Below are positions 1-6,683 of a DNA stretch of 6,847 bases, piece after piece. The notes under the pieces are model-generated. The model worked only from the letters and a program-made list of their open reading frames with translations. It had not been told where the DNA came from and searched no databases. Position numbers and translations under genes: made by a program. Within the stretch, counting starts at the first letter, position 1. Every line of letters starts with the position of its first letter. Origin of the DNA: Hyphomicrobiales bacterium. Its GTDB lineage: Bacteria > Pseudomonadota > Alphaproteobacteria > Rhizobiales > GCA-2746425. The DNA lies in the NCBI GenBank assembly GCA_002746425.1, contig NVXB01000016.1, forward strand, positions 35,115 through 41,961, written 5' to 3'.

Positions 1-627
1 GGGCATGTTCGTCTGGGCACTCCCGATGATTATGCCGACCGTTTTTTGCCGGAAATTCTCGCTCGCTTTTCCCGCTCCAATCCGCAAGTGGAAGTGACGG
101 TTGTTTGCGCGCCAACACCCCGGTTGGTGGAGTGTTTGAAGGGCAATGAGCTGGACCTTTCAATCATCACCTACATACCTGAAAAGGGTCCGGCAGAGCT
201 GATCCGCCGCGAGCCGCTTTATTGGGTGACATCCAACCGCCATTGTCAGCATCAGGAAGATGTTTTGCCGCTGGCATTGGGCCGATCGACCTGCGAATGG
301 CGTAAAGCCGCCGTTGAATCGCTGGAAATGATTGGTCGCCCCCATCGCGTTTTATATTCCAGCTGGAACTCAACCGCCGTCGGTGCCACCGTATTGGCCG
401 GACTTGCGGTATCAGTTTTGCCCGAATCTGCTATTCGGCCCGGCATGCGTATATTGACCGAAAGTGAAGGCTTTCCAGAGCTGCCATCGTGCAATATCGG
501 CCTGCTGCGATCATGGCATCACTGGACACCATTGATGGATGCTTTGGCCTGCCACATTTGTGAAAGTCTGGGCAATCTCAACATGCAGGAAGCACTGGCA
601 GCAAGGCCGGTTATCGCCGCCGAATAG
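1..627 (+). CDS. LysR-type transcriptional regulator, C-terminal part (5' end outside window)
   Basis: The reading frame is open from the first base and ends at TAG 625-627, giving 208 residues. It is the effector-binding (periplasmic-binding-protein-like) domain of a LysR-type regulator. The N-terminal winged helix-turn-helix lies off the left edge. The segment opens with VRLGTPDDYADRFLPEIL, the first strand and helix of the first subdomain. RFSRSNPQVEVTVV and the ELDLSIITY strand follow, and the crossover into the second subdomain comes near AGLAVSVLPESAI (about residues 133-145). The GTPDDYA...FLP opening resembles the LrhA/HexA-like subgroup, judged from memory of the family. These proteins are cytoplasmic DNA-binding regulators that usually act on a divergently transcribed neighbour, but that neighbour would be upstream and outside the window. 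The downstream permease gene is convergent, so it is not the classical divergent target. Effector and regulon are unknown. Confidence 0.9.
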   Translation, partial: GHVRLGTPDDYADRFLPEILARFSRSNPQVEVTVVCAPTPRLVECLKGNELDLSIITYIPEKGPAELIRREPLYWVTSNRHCQHQEDVLPLALGRSTCEWRKAAVESLEMIGRPHRVLYSSWNSTAVGATVLAGLAVSVLPESAIRPGMRILTESEGFPELPSCNIGLLRSWHHWTPLMDALACHICESLGNLNMQEALAARPVIAAE

Positions 628-631
628 GTTT

Positions 632-1585
632 TTAAGTTTTGGGTTTACTTGCCGGTTTTGATTTGGATGTCAGCACCAAAACATTACCAAGCAAGGCAAG
701 GCCAACGCCGCCCACGGCCAGTACAGACCACTGATAATCTTCCATCATAGTCGATACCAACATGGCGATAATTGGGAACAGAACCGTGGTATAAGCCGCT
801 TTTGCCGAGCCAATCCGGCCCAGTAGCGTCAGGTAAAACCAGAAGGCCATGACCGTCGCTGTCGTTGCAAGCCAGACCAATGACAGAATGTAACTGGCCG
901 TTGGCTCGATGATGAATTCGGCCCCGATCATCAATGCTATAAATGCATTAATTGCGGCACCATAGCTCATGCCCCAGGCATTGCTGGCCATAACAGACAG
1001 GCCGCGCCGCTGAATGCGCATCGAAAACAAATTGCCAATGCAAAAGCTTAGCGTACCGGCAACACACAGCCCCAAGCCCAGCAGCATATCCGCTTGGTTC
1101 TCCGAATTGGAAATTTCGGGCCAGAACAGAGCGCCAATACCGGTGACGCCCAAGGCAGCGCCCAGCAGAACCTGTTTGGTTGGCACCAGCCGATAGACGA
1201 TCAAAGCCAGCGCAATGTTGATGATCGATGCCAGCGAGAAAATCACCGAGAGCAAGCCCGATGTGATCATGCTGCCAGCATAATAAAACAGGGCGAAATT
1301 GGTTGAAAATAGAAACAGGCCCAGCCCGGCAAAATCCAGATGATCGCGCAGAGAAAACCTCATGGGCCGCTTGGTCAGCCCAATGATCGCCCACATGATG
1401 ATCGCGGCCAGAATAAACCGCCATGTCAGCGAGACATGCGGCGCAACCACACCAACCTGCAATTTAAGCGCATACCAGCTGGTGCCCCAAACAAACACCG
1501 TGCCCGCATACAAGCCGAAATTTGCAAGCTGGGCCTGGCTTTCTGCAGGGTCGTTTTGCGATTGGGATGTGTCTGTTGTGGTCAT
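632..1585 (-). CDS. EamA/DMT-superfamily inner-membrane transporter
   Basis: This 317-residue protein is a hydrophobic, drug/metabolite transporter superfamily permease with two EamA repeats and about ten predicted membrane helices. The first repeat begins near residue 24 and carries the typical WGTSWYALKL segment and the TWRFILAA helix (about 54-61). It continues through SGLLSVIFSLASIINIALAL (about 109-128) and LGVTGIGALFW (145-155). The second repeat starts near residue 167 and includes GRIGSAKAAYTTVLFPIIAM (256-275), the conserved late helix of the family. The tail is short and lysine-rich. I chose the ATG at 1583-1585 because it yields the normal length of about 300 residues. A longer reading to 1753 would add 56 non-hydrophobic residues and run into the hairpin behind gshA. 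No good Shine-Dalgarno site is visible. The substrate cannot be deduced; members export amino acids or other metabolites. The stop lies 4 bp from the convergent LysR stop. Confidence 0.9.
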   Translation of the reverse strand: MTTTDTSQSQNDPAESQAQLANFGLYAGTVFVWGTSWYALKLQVGVVAPHVSLTWRFILAAIIMWAIIGLTKRPMRFSLRDHLDFAGLGLFLFSTNFALFYYAGSMITSGLLSVIFSLASIINIALALIVYRLVPTKQVLLGAALGVTGIGALFWPEISNSENQADMLLGLGLCVAGTLSFCIGNLFSMRIQRRGLSVMASNAWGMSYGAAINAFIALMIGAEFIIEPTASYILSLVWLATTATVMAFWFYLTLLGRIGSAKAAYTTVLFPIIAMLVSTMMEDYQWSVLAVGGVGLALLGNVLVLTSKSKPASKPKT

Positions 1586-1613
1586 ATGGCTGCGGATTGT
1601 TTTGAGTTGTTTC

Positions 1614-1641
1614 AGATTAATCTGGGCAAAGTGTCGCTCAA
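1614..1641 (-). promoter_or_regulatory. Candidate promoter of the EamA permease gene
   Basis: On the minus strand a TTGAGC hexamer (1641-1636) and a TAATCT hexamer (1619-1614) are separated by 16 bp. The -10-like box ends 28 bp before the permease ATG. Each box matches the sigma-70 consensus at four of six positions. The match is modest and the call is inference. Its location supports the shorter permease start and separate transcription from gshA. Confidence 0.3.
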
Positions 1642-1712
1642 AACAATCATCACGTCCAATCAGCAATAAGCACTGATTGATAAAAGCTATGAATGCTTTT
1701 GCCGTGCCATTT

Positions 1713-1749
1713 GCCGCTCGTGCTTCCTGCCACAGGAGCCACGAGCGGC
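1713..1749 (-). terminator. Strong hairpin behind gshA, probable terminator or mRNA 3' end
   Basis: A perfect 10-bp GC-rich inverted repeat (GCCGCTCGTG at 1713-1722 and CACGAGCGGC at 1740-1749) encloses a second 5-bp stem (TCCTG 1725-1729, CAGGA 1733-1737). The two stems are separated by a 2x2 internal loop, and the inner one is closed by a 3-nt loop. The hairpin begins 7 bp past the gshA stop codon, which is where a transcription end is expected, and separates gshA from the same-strand permease gene. No uridine run follows it directly. A smaller 6-bp inverted repeat (AAAAGC 1682-1687, GCTTTT 1695-1700) lies just beyond and ends in four Ts on the minus strand. It could be a second, weak termination element. 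The structure may act as an RNA-stabilising 3' end rather than a true intrinsic terminator. Confidence 0.6.
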
Positions 1750-1756
1750 TCAATTC

Positions 1757-3130
1757 TTAATAGGCGAAATCGTCGAAGACGCGGTTGATATCGCCGCCCC
1801 ATTCGCCGTTGTATTTCGTCAGCATGACTTCGGCGGGCGTTTTGCCGCTGGCAGCGGTTTCATCAAGCGGGGTCAGATATTGCTCCTCGTTGAAACCGGC
1901 ACTGTTGAGCTTGGCGCGATTGGCCAGACCGCGATGGGCCAGCGTTACGCAATGCTTGGCAATTTCCAGCAAGGTGCCTTTTCTGAAAGGTGTATTCAGT
2001 GCCGTTTTGGGCACATCCTCACGCATTTTTTGGCGCTCTTCATTAGTCCAGTCTGCGGTCAGTGCCTCAGCTTCTGCCATGGTGTCTTCGTCATAAAGCA
2101 GGCCAACCCAAAAGGCTGGTAGCCCGCAAATGCGCCGCCATGGATTGCCATCGGCACCGCGCATTTCAAGGAATTTTTTCAACCGCACATCGGGGAACAC
2201 GGTGGAAAGGTGGTTTTCCCAATCGCCCTGCGTCACATCCACTTTCTCTGCGCCAGCGGGGCGTTTACCGTTCATGAAATCGCGGAACGTGATGTCGGTG
2301 GCGTCAATATATGTCGTGCCGCGCTTGATGAAATACATCGGCACATCAAGCACATAATCGACATAGGATTCAAAGCCAAAACCCTCATCGAAGGCGAAGG
2401 GCAGCAAACCGGAGCGGGCATTATCCACATCGCCCCAGATTTTGCCGCGATAGCTCAAATAGCCATTGGGCTTGCCATCCATAAACGGAGAATTGGCAAA
2501 AAGCGCGGTGGCGATAGCTTGCAAAGACATGCCAAGGCGCATCTTGCGGATCATGTCGCGCTCGCTGTCAAAATCCAGATTAACCTGAATGGTGCAAGTG
2601 CGGTGCATCATATCAAGGCCGTACTCGCCAACTTTTGGCATATAATTGCGCATAATGTCATAGCGCGATTTGGGCATATAGGGTGTTTCGGCCAGTGTCC
2701 ATGTGGGGCTCATGCCAAGACCCAAAAAGCCAATGCCCAGCGCATCGGCAACCTCGCGCACCTGCGCCAAATGGCCATGCACTTCGCGGCAGGTTTGATG
2801 CAATGTTTCAACCGGCGCGCCAGAAAGCTCGAACTGCCCGCCTGGTTCCAGCGAAATTGCGCCGCCGCCAACAGGGTCGATCAGGCCGATAATGTGCTCG
2901 TGATCGTAAATGCCTTCCCAGCCCAGATTGGCCTTCATGCCATCCAGCAGCGCGCGCACGCCATTGTCGCCCTCATAGGGAACCGGCGTGTAATCCTTGC
3001 TGTAAAAGCCAAACTTTTCGTGCTCGGTGCCAATGCGCCATGCAGATTTAGGTTTGCAACCATCGCTCAGCGCTTCAATCAGCGCAGTGCGTCCGGTGAG
3101 GGGCGTATCGTCAGCAGTATCACGGGCCAT
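1757..3130 (-). CDS. gshA: Glutamate-cysteine ligase (gamma-glutamylcysteine synthetase), alphaproteobacterial/plant type
   Basis: The 457-residue product joins L-glutamate and L-cysteine with ATP to make gamma-glutamylcysteine, the committed step of glutathione synthesis in the cytoplasm. The full length matches the GCS2-fold enzymes of alphaproteobacteria and plants rather than the unrelated-looking E. coli GshA. Visible family motifs are IGTEHEKFGF (33-42), with the metal/glutamate-binding acidic residues, and AISLEPGGQFELSGAP (91-106). HRTCTIQVNLDF (176-187), FANSPFMDGKPNGYLS (211-226) and RLKKFLEMRGADG (316-328) follow, then WRRICGLPAFWVGLLYD (331-347). No key segment appears missing. 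The ATG at 3130 is preceded on the minus strand by AAGGA (10 nt away) and GAGG (4 nt away), so the start is well supported. The gene follows rsmE on the same strand after 84 bp and ends at a strong hairpin. The partner ligase gene gshB is not in the window. Five cysteines (25, 114, 179, 335, 394) are present; redox control as in plant enzymes is possible but unproven. Confidence 0.97.
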   Translation of the reverse strand: MARDTADDTPLTGRTALIEALSDGCKPKSAWRIGTEHEKFGFYSKDYTPVPYEGDNGVRALLDGMKANLGWEGIYDHEHIIGLIDPVGGGAISLEPGGQFELSGAPVETLHQTCREVHGHLAQVREVADALGIGFLGLGMSPTWTLAETPYMPKSRYDIMRNYMPKVGEYGLDMMHRTCTIQVNLDFDSERDMIRKMRLGMSLQAIATALFANSPFMDGKPNGYLSYRGKIWGDVDNARSGLLPFAFDEGFGFESYVDYVLDVPMYFIKRGTTYIDATDITFRDFMNGKRPAGAEKVDVTQGDWENHLSTVFPDVRLKKFLEMRGADGNPWRRICGLPAFWVGLLYDEDTMAEAEALTADWTNEERQKMREDVPKTALNTPFRKGTLLEIAKHCVTLAHRGLANRAKLNSAGFNEEQYLTPLDETAASGKTPAEVMLTKYNGEWGGDINRVFDDFAY

Positions 3131-3179
3131 TGGGCCTCAATCCTTTTTATTATTAGCGTCTTTTACGGCTTTCTAGCGA

Positions 3180-3209
3180 ACCATACAGCGCAGTTATCAA
3201 CGATTTCAA
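3180..3209 (-). promoter_or_regulatory. Candidate internal promoter for gshA
   Basis: On the minus strand TTGAAA (3209-3204) and TATGGT (3185-3180) are spaced by 18 bp, matching the sigma-70 boxes at five and four of six positions. The -10 box ends 49 bp before the gshA ATG and lies just beyond the rsmE stop codon. This would let gshA be expressed without rsmE. The assignment is inference from sequence match alone. Confidence 0.3.
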
Positions 3210-3214
3210 CTGCT

Positions 3215-3967
3215 TTATCGTAAATCACCGATAAAAGCCTGCACAATCGCCAAAGCTGCAACTCCGGCAGTATCAGCCCGCAAGATACGCGGCCCTAATG
3301 ACAGTCCAACAACAAATGGCTGTTCGCGCAATAAGGACCTTTCCTTATTTGAAAAACCACCTTCTGGACCGATTAGAACCGCATGTTGTTTGTGCCTCAC
3401 CGCTTCCAGCCGCTGCGCCTGTTCGCTCGCATTGGCCAACTCATCGCAAAAGATAAGCACGCGATCGGGTTGTTCAACCGGCCATGTCTCAATCAGGTCA
3501 TTTAAAGGGCGCGGTTCTTCCAATTCCGGAATGCTCAAAATGCCGCATTGCTCAGCAGCTTCCACAATATTGGCGCGCAAACGCTCCAGATTAAGCTTAT
3601 GGATTTGGGTGTAATCGCTGATCACCGGAACCAGCCGCCCCGCGCCCATTTCCACCGCCTTTTGCACCATATAATCCAGCCGGCCCTGTTTGAGCGGGGC
3701 AAAACAATAGGTTAAATCATAGGGGGCAGGTTGGGTGCGCAATTGCTCTGTTGGCATAAGATCACAGGCTTTGCGCCCGGTTGGCACGATATTAGCCAGC
3801 CATTCGCCATCGCGCCCGTTAAACAGCAAAACTTTGTCGCGCGCTTTTAAACGCAGCACATTGAGCAGGTAATTGGCCTGCGTACGCTCAATGCTAAGCG
3901 CAACACCGGCGCTCAAATCCTGTTCGACAAAAAGCCGTTTGGTGCGAAAGTCATAGCGCTCATTCAC
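3215..3967 (-). CDS. rsmE: 16S rRNA (uracil(1498)-N(3))-methyltransferase, GTG start
   Basis: The 250-residue protein is a SPOUT-class, SAM-dependent enzyme that methylates N3 of U1498 in 16S rRNA of the small subunit. It acts in the cytoplasm and is expected to work as a dimer. The N-terminal PUA-like RNA-binding part covers about residues 1-75, with RLFVEQDL (11-18), NYLLNVLRL (32-40) and LLFNGRDGEW (47-56). The trefoil-knot catalytic part follows, with QKAVEMGAGRLVPVIS (102-117), EAAEQCG (136-142), the cofactor-loop motif LIGPEGGFSNKE (198-209) and LGPRILRADTAG (224-235). The length is normal for the family. Translation must start at GTG 3967-3965, because an in-frame TGA lies 15 bp upstream and the next in-frame ATG is only at residue 71. 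A weak GTGAGA element upstream is the only Shine-Dalgarno candidate. gshA follows after 84 bp, an arrangement I recall from Hyphomicrobiales genomes, so co-transcription is likely. Confidence 0.96.
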   Translation of the reverse strand: MNERYDFRTKRLFVEQDLSAGVALSIERTQANYLLNVLRLKARDKVLLFNGRDGEWLANIVPTGRKACDLMPTEQLRTQPAPYDLTYCFAPLKQGRLDYMVQKAVEMGAGRLVPVISDYTQIHKLNLERLRANIVEAAEQCGILSIPELEEPRPLNDLIETWPVEQPDRVLIFCDELANASEQAQRLEAVRHKQHAVLIGPEGGFSNKERSLLREQPFVVGLSLGPRILRADTAGVAALAIVQAFIGDLR

Positions 3968-4059
3968 GGGCGGGCGATCTCACTTGTTGTCTTGACGCTG
4001 TAGGGTGTTGGGTGACACACACAAAGTAGTCCCGTCAATCGTTTAGAGAATCACCTGAC
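3968..4059. promoter_or_regulatory. Divergent promoter region between rsmE and xseA
   Basis: This 92-bp gap must carry the promoters for both rsmE (leftward) and xseA (rightward), unless transcription enters from elsewhere. A -35-like TTGACG is present on the plus strand at 3992-3997 and another on the minus strand at 4038-4033. They point toward each other, so the two promoters would overlap. Convincing -10 boxes at 16-18 bp are not visible for either. Promoter positions are therefore tentative; only the divergent layout is certain. Confidence 0.45.
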
Positions 4060-5658
4060 ATGAGTTTTTCCGATAGCGACAACCGCAGCTCAAACGCCGC
4101 AGAATTCACCGTTGGCGAAATAGCACAAGCGGTTAAGCGCACGGTGGAAGACCGGTTTGGCTATGTGCGGGTGCGCGGCGAGGTTTCTGGCTATCGCGGG
4201 CCGCACTCATCGGGTCACGCCTATTTCTCGCTAAAAGATGAACGCGCCCGCCTTGATGCCGTTGTCTGGCGCGGGGTGTTTTCCAAACTCAAATTCAAGC
4301 CCGAAGAGGGCATGGAAGTTATTGCCACCGGCAAGCTGACGACCTTTCCCGGCTCCTCAAAATATCAAATTGTTATTGAACGTATTGAGCCTGCCGGCGT
4401 TGGCGCGCTTATGGCGCTGCTGGAAGAGCGCCGCAAAAAGCTGGCCGCAGAAGGCCTGTTTGATGATACGCGCAAGCAGCCCCTGCCATATCTGCCAAGG
4501 GTGATCGGCGTTGTAACCTCGCCAACCGGCGCGGTGATACAGGATATTTTGCACCGCCTGCGAGATCGCTTTCCAACCCACGTGCTGGTCTGGCCAGTGC
4601 GGGTGCAGGGCGACACCAGCGGCGCGGAAATTACGCGCGCCATCAACGGTTTCAACAAAATCGATGGCAGCTCCATTCCACGCCCCGATCTGCTGATTGT
4701 TGCCCGTGGCGGTGGTAGTCTGGAAGATCTGTGGAGTTTTAATGATGAGGATGTCGTGCGCGCTGTTGCGGCCTCGCGCATTCCCATTATCTCCGCCGTT
4801 GGCCATGAAACTGACTGGACGCTAATCGATCATGTTGCCGACAGGCGCGCGCCAACGCCAACGGGTGCGGCGGAAATGGCCGTGCCGGTGCTGCACGAAC
4901 TTGTTTCAACGGTTGATGTGCTGGGCCTGCGCAACAATCAGGGCATTCATCGCCAGCTTGATAAACAGCGCAATGCGCTGCGCGGCCTGAGCCGTGCCAT
5001 GCCCTCACTGGATGCAATACTTGGCCTGCCACGGCAGCGTTTTGATGCGGTGGCCCTGCGCTTGCGCTCGGCTCTCATTGCCAACACATCGGCCCATCGC
5101 ACCCGTCTGGTCGCGGCACGCAGCCAAATGCGCCCCGGCATTTTGGCCAACCGCGTTGGCCGGGCCGCCGATAAAAAGCATCAACTAGATCGCCAGCTAA
5201 CCAGTAATCTGGCCCGCATTATTGAGCGTAAGCGCGAGAATTGGCGGCGCGCCGGTGCCCTTAGGCCTCAGCTTTTGGCACGCCCGGTAAAACTGGGCCG
5301 CAACAATTTGCAACAGCGCTCGGCCCGTATGGACCAAGCCTTTGTCACGCAAACGACGCGCGCGCGCCAGCGTTTGGATGCACAAGCACAAGTGCTGCGT
5401 TTGGTGTCCTATCAAAGCGTGCTGCAACGCGGCTTTGCCTTGGTGCGGGATGAGGCTGGCCAGCCGATCCGCGCGGCAGCTTCCACGTCATCCGGCCAAA
5501 ACGTCGCACTGGAATTTACCGATGGACGCGTCGGTGCAGTGATTGATGGGGATGCGTCAGACATGCCAAAAAGCCAGGCAACGCCTGTTGCCACCAAGGT
5601 TGCAAAGCCTAAACCAGCGCCCAAAAAACCGGCGATTGATCAAGGTACTTTATTCTAA
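4060..5658 (+). CDS. xseA: Exodeoxyribonuclease VII large subunit
   Basis: The 532-residue product is the catalytic large subunit of exonuclease VII. With several copies of the small subunit XseB, it degrades single-stranded DNA from both ends into oligonucleotides during repair and recombination. An N-terminal OB-fold spans about residues 15-112 (FTVGEIAQAVKRTVEDRFGY, then SSGHAYFSLKDERARLDAVV). The nuclease domain follows, with IGVVTSPTGAVIQDILHR (149-166), LIVARGGGSLEDLWSFNDE (212-230) and ISAVGHETDWTLIDHVADRR (244-263), which hold the conserved Gly-rich loop and the His/Asp residues. A long basic helical segment (about 280-450) should form the coiled coil that binds XseB, and VLQRGFALVRD (454-464) completes the core. 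The protein is longer than the 456-residue E. coli enzyme, largely because of a Lys/Pro/Ala-rich tail (501-527) ending in QGTLF. The ATG at 4060 places the OB-fold normally; its Shine-Dalgarno match is poor. xseB is not in the window. Confidence 0.97.
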   Translation: MSFSDSDNRSSNAAEFTVGEIAQAVKRTVEDRFGYVRVRGEVSGYRGPHSSGHAYFSLKDERARLDAVVWRGVFSKLKFKPEEGMEVIATGKLTTFPGSSKYQIVIERIEPAGVGALMALLEERRKKLAAEGLFDDTRKQPLPYLPRVIGVVTSPTGAVIQDILHRLRDRFPTHVLVWPVRVQGDTSGAEITRAINGFNKIDGSSIPRPDLLIVARGGGSLEDLWSFNDEDVVRAVAASRIPIISAVGHETDWTLIDHVADRRAPTPTGAAEMAVPVLHELVSTVDVLGLRNNQGIHRQLDKQRNALRGLSRAMPSLDAILGLPRQRFDAVALRLRSALIANTSAHRTRLVAARSQMRPGILANRVGRAADKKHQLDRQLTSNLARIIERKRENWRRAGALRPQLLARPVKLGRNNLQQRSARMDQAFVTQTTRARQRLDAQAQVLRLVSYQSVLQRGFALVRDEAGQPIRAAASTSSGQNVALEFTDGRVGAVIDGDASDMPKSQATPVATKVAKPKPAPKKPAIDQGTLF

Positions 5659-5748
5659 AAAAATTGGGAAACGGCCCGGTGTGCTTGAATTAACAATCTA
5701 GTGCATCCATCTGGCACGAGGTAAGACTCGGGGCAACCGGGTGCAAAA

Positions 5749-5752
5749 AGGA
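5749..5752 (+). promoter_or_regulatory. Ribosome binding site that fixes the yghU start
   Basis: AGGA inside an A-rich stretch lies 9 nt before the ATG at 5762. It selects this ATG over the in-frame GTG at 5741, which would add seven residues (starting at the GTG and including the Shine-Dalgarno itself) and would have no ribosome binding site of its own. Confidence 0.75.
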
Positions 5753-5761
5753 AAAATAATA

Positions 5762-6640
5762 ATGAGCGACACAAAAGCCTACGAACCGCCAAGCGTCTGG
5801 ACATGGGATAAGGAAAACGGCGGTAAATTCGCCAGCACCAACCGGCCCATCGCCGGGCCAACCCACGACAAGGAATTGCCAATTGGCAAGCATCCCTTGC
5901 AGCTTTATTCGCTGGCGACACCCAATGGCGTTAAAGTTACCATCATGCTGGAAGAGCTGCTGGCCCTTGGCCATAGCGGCGCCGAGTATGATGCCTGGTT
6001 GATTAAAATTGGCGATGGCGATCAGTTTGGCAGTGGCTTTGTTGACGTCAATCCAAACTCAAAAATTCCCGCATTGATGGATCACAGCACAGACACGCCG
6101 ACGCGGGTTTTTGAATCCGGTTCGATCCTGCTTTATTTGGCTGAAAAATTCGGTGCTTTCCTGCCAAAAGACCCAGCGAAACGCACAGAAGCGATGAATT
6201 GGCTGTTCTGGCAAATGGGCAGTGCGCCTTATCTTGGCGGTGGTTTTGGCCATTTTTATGCCTATGCACCGATCAAAATCGAATACGCAATTGATCGCTT
6301 TGCCATGGAAGTTAAACGTGAGCTGGACGTGCTGGATCGCCATTTGGCGGACAATCAGTATATGGCTGGTGACGAGTATTCGATTGCCGATATCGCGATT
6401 TGGCCATGGTATGGCAATGTAACGGCAGGCACCATTTATGGCGATGCTGCGACCTTCCTTGAGGCGCACACCTACACCAATGTGGTGCGTTGGCAGAAGG
6501 AAATTGCTGAGCGCGATGCGGTGAAACGTGGCCGCATGGTCAACCGTTCCTTTGGCGAGCTTTCAGAGCAATTGCATGAGCGCCATGATGCCGGTGATTT
6601 CGACACCAAAACGCAAGACAAAGTCGAAGCCGCAAGCTGA
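5762..6640 (+). CDS. yghU: YghU-like nu-class glutathione S-transferase / disulfide-bond oxidoreductase
   Basis: The 292-residue product closely resembles E. coli YghU as I remember it (288 residues), from end to end. Nu-class enzymes bind two glutathione molecules and show disulfide-bond reductase and organic peroxide activity, with little classical transferase activity. The extended N-terminus (VWTWDKENGGKFASTNRPIA, residues 12-31) is the hallmark that separates YghU from shorter GSTs. The thioredoxin-like domain runs from about 46 to 132, with LYSLATPNGVKVTIMLEEL (48-66), VNPNSKIPAL (96-105, cis-proline) and the glutathione-binding FESGSILLYLAEKFG (117-131). The helical C-terminal domain contains GGGFGHFYAYAP (159-170), MAGDEYSIADIAIWPW (201-216) and the conserved tail NRSFGELSEQLHERHDAGDF (261-280). 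The start at ATG 5762 is set by a good AGGA site. The gene stands 103 bp after xseA, and I see no strong promoter or terminator between them, so readthrough from xseA is possible. The native substrate is unknown. Confidence 0.95.
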   Translation: MSDTKAYEPPSVWTWDKENGGKFASTNRPIAGPTHDKELPIGKHPLQLYSLATPNGVKVTIMLEELLALGHSGAEYDAWLIKIGDGDQFGSGFVDVNPNSKIPALMDHSTDTPTRVFESGSILLYLAEKFGAFLPKDPAKRTEAMNWLFWQMGSAPYLGGGFGHFYAYAPIKIEYAIDRFAMEVKRELDVLDRHLADNQYMAGDEYSIADIAIWPWYGNVTAGTIYGDAATFLEAHTYTNVVRWQKEIAERDAVKRGRMVNRSFGELSEQLHERHDAGDFDTKTQDKVEAAS

Positions 6641-6683
6641 AACTGAGTTAAGTCTGAGGCCTGTTTTTTAGTGGGAGAATGTC

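Noticed and set aside
1586..1753. A 56-residue N-terminal extension of the EamA permease starting at 1753
   Set aside because: The extension starts within 4 bp of the gshA stop and reads through the strong hairpin at 1713-1749 and the candidate promoter. It is not hydrophobic or family-like, and the ATG at 1585 gives the normal protein length.
2210..3223. A 337-codon open frame on the plus strand antisense to gshA
   Set aside because: It lies almost wholly opposite gshA, whose product is full length and motif-rich. Its translation is Ala/His/Ile-heavy with no recognisable domain and no ribosome binding site, as expected for a mirror frame of a codon-biased gene.
3214..3235. A 7-bp inverted repeat TTTATCG/CGATAAA with an 8-nt loop at the end of rsmE
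   Set aside because: It is AT-rich, overlaps the rsmE stop codon and has no T-run after it. It is too weak to call a terminator, and co-transcription with gshA is more likely.
4357..4806. Open frames of 140-149 codons antisense to xseA
   Set aside because: They overlap the conserved nuclease domain of xseA in opposite frames and show no domain, start signal or family resemblance.
5659..5761. Search for a promoter or terminator between xseA and yghU
   Set aside because: A TTGAAT at 5685-5690 has no acceptable -10 box at 16-18 bp. The only repeat, CCCGGT (5675-5680) with ACCGGG (5736-5741), has a 55-nt loop. Nothing is firm enough to annotate beyond the ribosome binding site.
6641..6683. T6 run between yghU and the methyltransferase as a terminator
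   Set aside because: No stable stem precedes the T-run; AACT/AGTT has a one-base loop, and CTGAG occurs as a direct rather than inverted repeat.
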